Positions 1 through 7,349 of a stretch of 64,000 nucleotides of DNA are shown here, in pieces. The translations under genes and the position numbers were made by a program. Below the pieces are notes generated by a model, which made no database searches, was not told the DNA's origin, and was given only the letters and a program-made list of their open reading frames with translations. Position 1 is the first letter of the stretch, and every line of letters starts with the position of its first letter. The DNA is taken from NCBI GenBank assembly GCA_031556725.1, contig JAVBSL010000034.1:1-64000 (forward strand). The letters run 5' to 3'. Source of the stretch: UBA935 sp031556725. Its GTDB lineage: Bacteria > Bacillota > Clostridia > Lachnospirales > Lachnospiraceae.

Positions 1-70
1 ATCTTTTATGAGAATGGCTTACGTTGTTACCAAAATGAACACCTTTACCACAAATATCACATTTAGCCAT
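1..70 (-). CDS. rpmB: 50S ribosomal protein L28 (N-terminal part)
   Basis: The reverse strand reads MAKCDICGKGVHFGNNVSHS and continues in basic residues to the window edge. This is the N-terminus of ribosomal protein L28 of the zinc-binding (two-Cys) type: the CxxC at residues 4-7 is visible and the second pair would lie outside the window. An AGGAGGTGCAAAG ribosome-binding site (71-83) precedes the ATG at 70. L28 is a large-subunit protein. It diverges from the asp23-fakA pair, an arrangement also known in Bacillus (rpmB next to yloU-yloV). Only about 23 codons are present. Confidence 0.93.
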   Translation of the reverse strand, partial: MAKCDICGKGVHFGNNVSHSHKR

Positions 71-109
71 CTTTGCACCTCCTAACAATGCTTAATTAAC
101 AACAGTAGT

Positions 110-139
110 ATGATATCAGAAAATAAAATATAATGCAAG
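110..139 (-). promoter_or_regulatory. Likely sigma-A promoter of rpmB
   Basis: On the minus strand TTGCAT (139-134) and TATCAT (115-110) are separated by 18 bases. This would start transcription about 33 bases before the rpmB start codon. Assigned by motif reading only. Confidence 0.45.
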
Positions 140-186
140 CATAAAATTCATTAAAAAATAAAAAATGACAATGCCGCAATTTAGTG

Positions 187-215
187 TTTCATTTTTTTGG
201 TAATAAGGTTATAAT
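187..215 (+). promoter_or_regulatory. Possible promoter of the asp23-fakA pair
   Basis: A perfect TATAAT at 210-215 lies 43 bases before the asp23 start. The best -35 at 17-base spacing is a weak TTTCAT (187-192), so the -10 carries most of the evidence. Confidence 0.4.
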
Positions 216-257
216 ATAGGTTGTCAAGTTTTGTGAAAATGAAAAAGGAGGTCACCT

Positions 258-617
258 ATGAAAACTTCTTCTATGAATACACATATGGGAAACATTGAAA
301 TTGATAATGAAGTAATTGCTCAGTATGCCGGCTCGGTAGCAACCGAGTGCTTTGGCGTTGTGGGTATGGCAGGCATCAATGTGAAGGACGGATTAGTTAA
401 ACTTTTAAAAATGGACAGTATGACAAGGGGCATTACGGTAACAATTGAAAACAACAAATTGATTCTTGATTTTCATGTAATTGTTTCTTATGGCGTGAGC
501 ATTCTGGCAGTTTCCGATAACCTTATCAGTAATGTGAAATATAAGGTGGAAGAGTTTACCGGAATAGCAGTAGAAAGAATAAACATCTTTGTTGAAGGTG
601 TACGAGTGATTGATTAA
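258..617 (+). CDS. Asp23/Gls24 family envelope stress protein (YloU-like)
   Basis: A 119-residue single-domain protein of the Asp23/Gls24 family (DUF322), matching B. subtilis YloU in size and in its place directly before fakA. The family is cytoplasmic or membrane-associated and linked to cell-envelope homeostasis, but its biochemical role is not settled. The typical features are visible: IEIDNEVIAQYAG at the start of the domain, a central GI.V hairpin and a VSYGVSI strand. A strong AAGGAGGTCACC ribosome-binding site precedes the ATG. It sits 14 bases before the likely fakA start and is probably cotranscribed. There is no transmembrane segment, so any membrane link would need a partner such as an AmaP-like protein. 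Confidence 0.9.
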   Translation: MKTSSMNTHMGNIEIDNEVIAQYAGSVATECFGVVGMAGINVKDGLVKLLKMDSMTRGITVTIENNKLILDFHVIVSYGVSILAVSDNLISNVKYKVEEFTGIAVERINIFVEGVRVID

Positions 618-631
618 GGAGGATGAGTGTT

Positions 632-2293
632 GTGAGTAACAATACAATCAATGCACAACTGCTTTCAAAGATGTTTTTGGCAGGTGCAAAAAAATTAGAA
701 GCCGGTAAAGAATGGATTAATGAATTAAATGTGTTTCCCGTTCCTGACGGTGATACCGGGACCAATATGACCCTGACAATCATGTCGGCGGCCAAAGAAG
801 TGGCAGCTATGGAAAATGCCGATATGCTTACCGTATGTAAAGCAATCTCATCCGGATCGCTTCGAGGAGCAAGAGGTAACTCAGGTGTAATCTTGTCTCA
901 GTTGTTTCGCGGTTTTACCAAAGTGGTGAGAGATTATGACGAAATTACCATTCCGGTTTTGGCAGATGCGTTGGACAAAGCAGTAGAAACCGCATATAAG
1001 GCCGTCATGAAGCCGAAAGAAGGTACAATATTGACAGTTGCCAAAGGCGGTGCCGAAAAGGCACGGGCGTTAGCTGACGAAGGTATTGAAGATATGGCCT
1101 ACTTTATTGATGAAGTAATCAAGTATGCCGATGAAGTGCTAAGTAAAACTCCGGAGATGCTTCCGGTATTAAAACAGGCCGGAGTCGTTGACTCGGGAGG
1201 TCAAGGACTGATGGAAGTGTTAAAAGGTGCTTATGACATTTTCATGGGAAAAGAATTGGATTTAACCATATCCGATGCCAGAGCGGCAAGTGCTCAGAAG
1301 CCGAATCTGGATGCTCAGGCTGATATGGATATTAAGTTTGGTTATTGTACGGAATTTATCGTTATGCTGACCAGAAACTTTAATATTAAGCAGGAGATGG
1401 ACTTTAAAGCGTTCTTAGAATCCATTGGTGATTCTATTGTGGTGGTGGCTGATGATGATGTGGTAAAAGTACATGTGCATACCAATGATCCCGGATTGGC
1501 CATTCAAAAAGCTTTAAAATATGGTGCTCTGTCTAATATGAAGATTGACAATATGCGGTTGGAGCATCAGGAGAAATTATTTAAAGAAGCCGAAAAAGCA
1601 AATGAGACGACTCCGGCAGAACAGCAGCCACATAAAGACATTGGATTTATTGCGGTATCGGTAGGAGCCGGCATTAACGAAATTTTCAGCGGCTTAGGTG
1701 TTGACTACCTGATTGAAGGCGGTCAGACCATGAATCCCAGTACCGAGGATATGCTTAATGCCATTTCTCATGTAAATGCCGATAATATTTATATATTGCC
1801 AAATAATAAAAATATTATTTTGGCAGCAAATCAGGCACAGATGCTGGTAAAAGATAAAAACATCATTGTTTTACCGACAAAAACGGTACCTCAGGGCATT
1901 ACTGCAGTGATCAATTATGTTCCTGATCTGGGGATTGAAGAAAATACAGCAACTATGAATGAGGAACTGGTTAAAGTAAAATCCGGTCAGGTGACTTATG
2001 CAGTGCGTGATACCGTGATTGATGACAAAGAAATCAAGCAGGGTGATTACATGGGAATCGGTGATGCGGGAATTGTGGCGGTAGGCAGTGAAATGACAGA
2101 AGTGACTTATCAGATGATTCAAAATATGGCCGATGACTCCAATGAACTGATTAGTATTTATTATGGTGAGGAAGTTTCGGAGGAAGACGCTGAACAACTG
2201 CAGAAGCGGGTGTCAGAAGACTTCCCGGGGCATGATGTGGAGCTGCAGTATGGCGGTCAGCCAATTTATTATTATATTGTATCAGTTGAATAG
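632..2293 (+). CDS. fakA: Fatty acid kinase catalytic subunit FakA (DAK2 domain, YloV)
   Basis: FakA phosphorylates fatty acids held by FakB (DegV) proteins, making acyl-phosphate for membrane lipid synthesis. The N-terminal DAK2 kinase domain (about residues 1-200) shows VPDGDTGTNM and the GARGNSGVILSQ loop, both nucleotide and Mg2+ binding elements. A middle region and a C-terminal DegV-like fold domain (about 330-553) follow. I prefer the GTG at 632 (MSNNTINAQ) over the in-frame ATG at 623, because AAGGAGG (616-622) directly abuts the ATG but lies 9 bases before the GTG. The length (553 aa) is normal. A degV gene that could encode its FakB partner follows recG at 4502. Confidence 0.94.
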   Translation: MSNNTINAQLLSKMFLAGAKKLEAGKEWINELNVFPVPDGDTGTNMTLTIMSAAKEVAAMENADMLTVCKAISSGSLRGARGNSGVILSQLFRGFTKVVRDYDEITIPVLADALDKAVETAYKAVMKPKEGTILTVAKGGAEKARALADEGIEDMAYFIDEVIKYADEVLSKTPEMLPVLKQAGVVDSGGQGLMEVLKGAYDIFMGKELDLTISDARAASAQKPNLDAQADMDIKFGYCTEFIVMLTRNFNIKQEMDFKAFLESIGDSIVVVADDDVVKVHVHTNDPGLAIQKALKYGALSNMKIDNMRLEHQEKLFKEAEKANETTPAEQQPHKDIGFIAVSVGAGINEIFSGLGVDYLIEGGQTMNPSTEDMLNAISHVNADNIYILPNNKNIILAANQAQMLVKDKNIIVLPTKTVPQGITAVINYVPDLGIEENTATMNEELVKVKSGQVTYAVRDTVIDDKEIKQGDYMGIGDAGIVAVGSEMTEVTYQMIQNMADDSNELISIYYGEEVSEEDAEQLQKRVSEDFPGHDVELQYGGQPIYYYIVSVE

Positions 2294-2330
2294 TGGTTAT
2301 GGCAGACGGCATGCGGAAGCATGTCGTCTC

Positions 2331-2359
2331 TTGACTTTTAAAAGGAAAAATGATATTCT
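2331..2359 (+). promoter_or_regulatory. Promoter of recG
   Basis: TTGACT (2331-2336) and TATTCT (2354-2359) are 17 bases apart. The predicted start of transcription, near 2366, falls inside the SOS-box palindrome that follows. Confidence 0.65.
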
Positions 2360-2364
2360 GAATA

Positions 2365-2376
2365 GAACAAACGTTC
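2365..2376 (+). promoter_or_regulatory. Candidate LexA (SOS) box on recG
   Basis: GAACAAACGTTC matches the Gram-positive LexA operator core GAAC-N4-GTTC exactly and sits on the predicted transcription start of recG. A bound repressor here would block initiation. LexA itself is encoded at 43588-44205, and a near-identical box lies in its divergent promoter region. Confidence 0.65.
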
Positions 2377-2394
2377 TTTTGCGAAGGGATGGAT

Positions 2395-4452
2395 ATGACC
2401 AGGGATACAGATATCAGAGAAATCAAAGGCATCGGAGATAAAACGGCAGTATTGTTTCACAAGCTGTCTCTTTTTTGTGTTCGTGATGTTTTGACCTTTT
2501 ATCCCAGAGATTATGATACTTATGGGGAACCTATCCGAATGGATCAGGTCAGGGCCGGAGAAATAAACACTTTCTATGGCACAGTGTCCGGAATTATCCA
2601 GAAAAAGAAAATCAGAAATCTGATTATTATAAATACCCGTATTCAGGATGGAAGCGGAACCGTTTCCCTTACCTTTTTTAACATGCCTTATCTGGTTAAT
2701 ATCCTAAAACCGGGGATGCGCTATGTTTTTCGAGGAAATGTGCAAAGAAAAGGTACAGAACTTATTATGGAACAGGCGAAGATATTTAAGATTGATGAAT
2801 ATCAGGCGCTGAAAGGAAGCCTGCAGCCAAGATATCCACTGACAGCAGGTCTTACCAACAATGCTGTCATTAAGGCGGCCAAGCAGGTGCTGTCTTTGTA
2901 TCCTTTTGAAGAAGATCATATTCCGGCAGATATTAAAACCAGATATGGATTAGTGGATTACAGGCAGGCTGTGGAAACGATTCATTTCCCTCAAAGTCTT
3001 GACGAACTATGTCTTGCCAGAAGACGCCTGGTGTTCGATGAATTTTTCCTTTTTATTATTGCAGTACGAAGAATGCGGGAGCAGACGCAGGCTTTGGAAA
3101 ATACTGCGGTAATGCTTGAAGCGGCGGATACGGGACGGTTACTGGAGGCCTTGCCTTACCAACTGACCAATGCCCAGTCAAAAGTATGGGAAGAAATTAA
3201 AAATGATTTGTCCGGCCCTTTTGTTATGAATCGGCTGATTCAGGGGGATGTAGGATCCGGAAAGACTATTTTGGCTTTTTTATCCCTGCTGATGTGTGTG
3301 GTCAATGGTTATCAGGGTGCGATGATGGCACCTACCGAAGTATTGGCCATGCAGCATTTCACTGCCCTTATGGAGATGACAGAAGATTACGGTCTACCTT
3401 TTATGCCGGTATTGCTGACGGGATCCATGAGTGCCGCTGAAAAAAGACAGGCCTATGAAAAAATCCGCAGTGGAGAAGCTAATGTTATTTTAGGTACTCA
3501 CGCTTTGATTCAGGAGAAGGCAGAGTATTCTAATTTGGGACTGGTGATTACTGATGAACAGCACCGGTTTGGGGTCCGGCAAAGAGAATGCCTGGCGGGA
3601 AAGGGGGAAAATGTCCATGTATTGGTGATGAGCGCAACCCCCATTCCCCGAACCCTGGCAATTATTTTATACGGAGATCTGCATTTGTCAGTAATCGATG
3701 AATTGCCCGCTAATCGGTTGCCGATCAAGAATTGTGTAGTAAATACTTCCTATCGAGAGACAGCCTACAAATTTATTGCAAAAGAAGTGGCAAACGGCCG
3801 ACAGGTTTATATTATTTGTCCGATGGTGGAAGAAGGCGAATTGGAAGGGGTGGAGAATGTAACCGACTATGCCGAAAAACTAAAACAATTGCTGCCGCAG
3901 CAGATTCAAATTGCGCCTTTGCACGGGAAAATGCGGCCGGCTGAAAAAAAGCGTATTATGGAAGAGTTTGCGGCACATAATATTGATGTTATTGTATCAA
4001 CAACGGTAATCGAAGTGGGAATCAATGTTCCAAATGCAACGGTAATGATGGTTGAAAATGCGGAACGCTTTGGTTTGGCACAGCTTCATCAGCTAAGAGG
4101 CCGGGTGGGCCGCGGCAAACACCAGTCATATTGTATTTTTGTCAGTGGCTCGGAAAGTAAAGACACCATGAAACGGCTGGAGATATTAAATCAATCCAAT
4201 GACGGTTTTTTTATTGCCGGTGAAGATTTGCGGCTGCGGGGACCGGGGGATTTGTTCGGAATCAGGCAAAGCGGTATTATGGATTTTAAGATCGGTGATA
4301 TATATCAGGATGCCGGTATTTTAAAGGAAGCCAGCGAAGCGGCTGAACAGATATTGCGGGAAGAGGATGGATTGGAACAGGCCGACAGACAATATTTAAA
4401 GAAATATATTGAGGAAGGTCTGTTGAAATTTGTTGACTTTAGAACCATCTGA
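2395..4452 (+). CDS. recG: ATP-dependent DNA helicase RecG
   Basis: RecG reverses stalled replication forks and remodels branched DNA. In order one sees the N-terminal wedge/OB domain (about 1-200), helicase domain 1 with Walker A QGDVGSGKT, a DEQH box (ITDEQHRFGVRQ) and motif III SATPIPRT, helicase domain 2 with STTVIEVGINVPNAT and LHQLRGRVGRG, and the RecG C-terminal region (GPGDLFGIRQSG). The length of about 685 aa is typical. The ATG at 2395 has an AAGGG site at 6 bases; the in-frame ATG at 2389 has no usable site. The gene follows fakA as in Bacillus but has its own promoter with an SOS box, so induction by DNA damage is inferred. Confidence 0.97.
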   Translation: MTRDTDIREIKGIGDKTAVLFHKLSLFCVRDVLTFYPRDYDTYGEPIRMDQVRAGEINTFYGTVSGIIQKKKIRNLIIINTRIQDGSGTVSLTFFNMPYLVNILKPGMRYVFRGNVQRKGTELIMEQAKIFKIDEYQALKGSLQPRYPLTAGLTNNAVIKAAKQVLSLYPFEEDHIPADIKTRYGLVDYRQAVETIHFPQSLDELCLARRRLVFDEFFLFIIAVRRMREQTQALENTAVMLEAADTGRLLEALPYQLTNAQSKVWEEIKNDLSGPFVMNRLIQGDVGSGKTILAFLSLLMCVVNGYQGAMMAPTEVLAMQHFTALMEMTEDYGLPFMPVLLTGSMSAAEKRQAYEKIRSGEANVILGTHALIQEKAEYSNLGLVITDEQHRFGVRQRECLAGKGENVHVLVMSATPIPRTLAIILYGDLHLSVIDELPANRLPIKNCVVNTSYRETAYKFIAKEVANGRQVYIICPMVEEGELEGVENVTDYAEKLKQLLPQQIQIAPLHGKMRPAEKKRIMEEFAAHNIDVIVSTTVIEVGINVPNATVMMVENAERFGLAQLHQLRGRVGRGKHQSYCIFVSGSESKDTMKRLEILNQSNDGFFIAGEDLRLRGPGDLFGIRQSGIMDFKIGDIYQDAGILKEASEAAEQILREEDGLEQADRQYLKKYIEEGLLKFVDFRTI

Positions 4453-4501
4453 CAGTAAGATATAAATTGGAAAATTGTTCAAAGCTTAGAAAGGAATACT
4501 T

Positions 4502-5371
4502 ATGGCGAAAGTTGCAATTGTAACAGACAGTAATAGTGGAATTACGCAAAAACAGGCTGAAAAACTGGGTATCTCGGTGTTGCCCATGCCTTTTATGATT
4601 AATGAAGAAACTTTTTTTGAGGATATATCCCTTTCCCAGGAAGACTTTTATGTAAAACTGGAATCGGGAGCAACGGTAGTGACCAGCCAGCCGTCACCGG
4701 AAAGTGTTATGAAATTATGGGACAATCTGCTGACAGAATATGATGAAATTGTACATATCCCCATGAGTAGCGGACTCTCGGGTTCCTGTCAGAGTGCCTT
4801 GATGCTGGCTGAAGAATATAAAGGAAAGGTTCAGGTAGTAAATAACCTGCGCATCTCGGTGGTACAAAGGCAGTCGGTGCTGGATGCCCTGAATCTGGTC
4901 AATCAGGAAAAAAGTGCGGTCTGTATTAAAGAAATTCTGGAGCAGGATAAATATAATTGCAGCGTTTATATTATGCTGGACACTTTATCTTATTTGAAAA
5001 AAGGCGGCCGCATCACTCCCGCGGCAGCGATGCTTGGAACAGTGTTAAAAATCAAGCCGGTGTTGCAGATACAGGGCGACAAGCTGGATGCTTTTGCCAA
5101 AGCCAGAACCGGTAATCAGGGGAAAACGCTGATGATAAATGCAATCAAAAATGATATGATGAATCGGTTCGGCGGAGCAGACGCCGAACATGTAAGGCTG
5201 CAGATTGCGCACAGCTGGAACGAATCCGCAGCAGAGCAATTAAAAGAAGAACTGATGGAAATATTTCCGGGAATTGAGATTCGTATCGACCGGCTGTCAC
5301 TTAGTGTAGCCTGCCATATCGGACCGGGTGCGCTGGCCATTGCCTGCACACAAAATTTGCAATACATTTGA
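4502..5371 (+). CDS. DegV family fatty-acid-binding protein (FakB-like)
   Basis: A 289-residue DegV protein. This family binds one fatty acid and presents it to FakA for phosphorylation. Diagnostic signatures are the start VAIVTDSNSGI, the MSSGLSG loop (IPMSSGLSGSCQSA) that contacts the carboxylate, and LKKGGRIT in the middle of the C-terminal half. The start has a GAAAGG site 7 bases upstream. It lies 49 bases after recG, so FakA and a likely FakB are encoded within 3 kb and may act as a pair. Fatty-acid preference cannot be told from sequence. DegV paralogues are common in Clostridia, so partnership with this FakA is an inference from position. Confidence 0.92.
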   Translation: MAKVAIVTDSNSGITQKQAEKLGISVLPMPFMINEETFFEDISLSQEDFYVKLESGATVVTSQPSPESVMKLWDNLLTEYDEIVHIPMSSGLSGSCQSALMLAEEYKGKVQVVNNLRISVVQRQSVLDALNLVNQEKSAVCIKEILEQDKYNCSVYIMLDTLSYLKKGGRITPAAAMLGTVLKIKPVLQIQGDKLDAFAKARTGNQGKTLMINAIKNDMMNRFGGADAEHVRLQIAHSWNESAAEQLKEELMEIFPGIEIRIDRLSLSVACHIGPGALAIACTQNLQYI

Positions 5372-5397
5372 GAATAAGCAGAAGAGAGGTTTTAACC

Positions 5398-7323
5398 ATG
5401 GCTTCACCTACCAACACCTATGATGCTTCCAGTATTACCGTTCTGGAAGGATTGGAGGCAGTGCGGAAACGTCCCGGTATGTATATCGGAAGTGTTTCCA
5501 CCAAAGGCTTGAATCACCTGATATATGAAATTGTAGACAATGCGGTCGATGAACATCTGGCCGGTTTCTGTTCCCGGATCCGGGTTATTTTGGAAGCCGA
5601 CGGTTCGGCCACCATTGAAGACAACGGACGCGGTATTCCGGTAGGAATGCATGAAAAGGGCGTCAGTGCGGAAAGGCTGGTATTTACCACCCTTCATGCC
5701 GGCGGTAAATTTGATAATACAGCTTATAAGACCAGCGGCGGTCTCCACGGTGTGGGTTCGTCGGTGGTAAATGCTTTGTCCACATCTTTGATCGTGCGGG
5801 TAAAAAACGGCGGTCTTATTTATGAAGACCGGTATGAGCGAGGAAATCCCATTGTAGAGTTAAAAGACGGATTGCTGCCGGTAATCGGAAAGAGCCGTGA
5901 AACCGGTACCACCATTAGTTTCCTGCCGGATGATACTATTTTTGACAAAACCCGGTTTAAAGAAGAGGATGTGAAAAGCCGCCTTCATGAAACGGCTTAT
6001 TTAAATCCGGAACTGACCATTGTGTTTGAAGACCGGCGGAAGGAAGAACCGGAGATTATCGAATTTCATGAACCGGAAGGTATTACCGGATTTATCAAGG
6101 ACATGAACAAGTCCAAGGAAGTCATCCATGATATTATTTATTTTAATGGTGAAAGCGAAGGTATATCCGTGGAAGTGGCCTTGCAGTATGTCAATGAGTT
6201 CCACGAAAATGTTCTGGGATTTTGTAATAATATTTATAATGCTGAAGGCGGTACTCATCTGACCGGTTTTAAAGCCACCTTTACCAACGTGATCAACAGC
6301 TATGCCAGAGAATTGAATATTTTAAAAGATAAGGATGCCAATTTTACCGGTGCCGATGTGCGCAACGGCATGACGGCAGTGGTATCGATCAAACATCCTG
6401 ATCCCCGCTTCGAAGGACAGACCAAAACCAAGCTGGATAACCAGGATGCCGCCAAGGTGGTGGGTAAGATTACCAGTGATGAAATCAGCCGCTATTTTGA
6501 CCGTAATGTGGAAACTTTAAAGAATGTCATCGGATGTGCGGAAAAAGCCGCTAAAATCCGTAAGACCGAAGAAAAAGCCAAAACCAATATGCTCACCAAG
6601 CAGAAGTTTTCCTTTGATTCCAACGGAAAACTGGCTAACTGTGAGTCAAAGGATGCTTCCAAATGTGAAATCTTTATCGTGGAAGGGGATTCTGCCGGCG
6701 GCAGTGCCAAAACCGCCAGAAACCGTGCTTACCAAGCTATTTTACCCATCAGAGGAAAGATTTTAAATGTGGAAAAGGCCAGTATCGATAAAGTTCTTGC
6801 CAATGCGGAAATCAAAACCATGATCAATGCTTTCGGGTGCGGTTTTTCGGAAGGATATGGCAATGATTTTGATATTACCAGGCTGCGTTATGATAAAATC
6901 ATTATCATGGCTGATGCCGATGTGGATGGTGCCCATATATCTAATCTTTTGTTAACACTATTTTACCGTTTTATGCCGGAATTGATTTTTGAGGGACATG
7001 TTTATATTGCCATGCCGCCCCTCTATAAAGCTATGCCGTCCAAGGGCGAAGAAGAGTATCTGTATGATGACAAGGCCTTGGAAAAGTACCGTAAAAAGCA
7101 CAAAGGTCCTTTTACCTTGCAGCGATATAAAGGTTTGGGCGAGATGGATGCCATCCAATTGTGGGAAACTACACTGGATCCGGAAACCAGAATGTTAAAA
7201 CAGGTAGAAATAGAAGATGCCCGAATGGCATCAGAGGTTACCGAGATGCTGATGGGAACCGAAGTACCTCCCAGAAAAGCATTTATTTATGACCATGCGG
7301 TTGATGCGGCACTGGATATTTAA
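5398..7323 (+). CDS. parE: Type IIA DNA topoisomerase subunit B (ParE/GyrB family)
   Basis: ATPase subunit of a type IIA topoisomerase, partner of the A subunit 26 bases downstream. The GHKL ATPase domain (about 1-220) shows RKRPGMYIGS, EIVDNAVDE, and GRGIPV, then GLHGVGSSVVNALS. The transducer domain follows, then TOPRIM with EGDSAGGSA and DADVDGAHI, and the C-terminal QRYKGLGEM. The start is the ATG at 5398 (MASPTN) behind GAGAGG; an upstream TTG at 5368 would overlap degV and lacks a site. The length of 641 aa fits ParE or a Firmicutes GyrB. I favour topoisomerase IV because the pair is far from any dnaA/recF context and its A subunit lacks a clear GyrA box. A second gyrase labelled as such is equally possible. 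Confidence 0.85.
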   Translation: MASPTNTYDASSITVLEGLEAVRKRPGMYIGSVSTKGLNHLIYEIVDNAVDEHLAGFCSRIRVILEADGSATIEDNGRGIPVGMHEKGVSAERLVFTTLHAGGKFDNTAYKTSGGLHGVGSSVVNALSTSLIVRVKNGGLIYEDRYERGNPIVELKDGLLPVIGKSRETGTTISFLPDDTIFDKTRFKEEDVKSRLHETAYLNPELTIVFEDRRKEEPEIIEFHEPEGITGFIKDMNKSKEVIHDIIYFNGESEGISVEVALQYVNEFHENVLGFCNNIYNAEGGTHLTGFKATFTNVINSYARELNILKDKDANFTGADVRNGMTAVVSIKHPDPRFEGQTKTKLDNQDAAKVVGKITSDEISRYFDRNVETLKNVIGCAEKAAKIRKTEEKAKTNMLTKQKFSFDSNGKLANCESKDASKCEIFIVEGDSAGGSAKTARNRAYQAILPIRGKILNVEKASIDKVLANAEIKTMINAFGCGFSEGYGNDFDITRLRYDKIIIMADADVDGAHISNLLLTLFYRFMPELIFEGHVYIAMPPLYKAMPSKGEEEYLYDDKALEKYRKKHKGPFTLQRYKGLGEMDAIQLWETTLDPETRMLKQVEIEDARMASEVTEMLMGTEVPPRKAFIYDHAVDAALDI

Positions 7324-7349
7324 GAATCGATAACAGGAGAGTAACAAAA

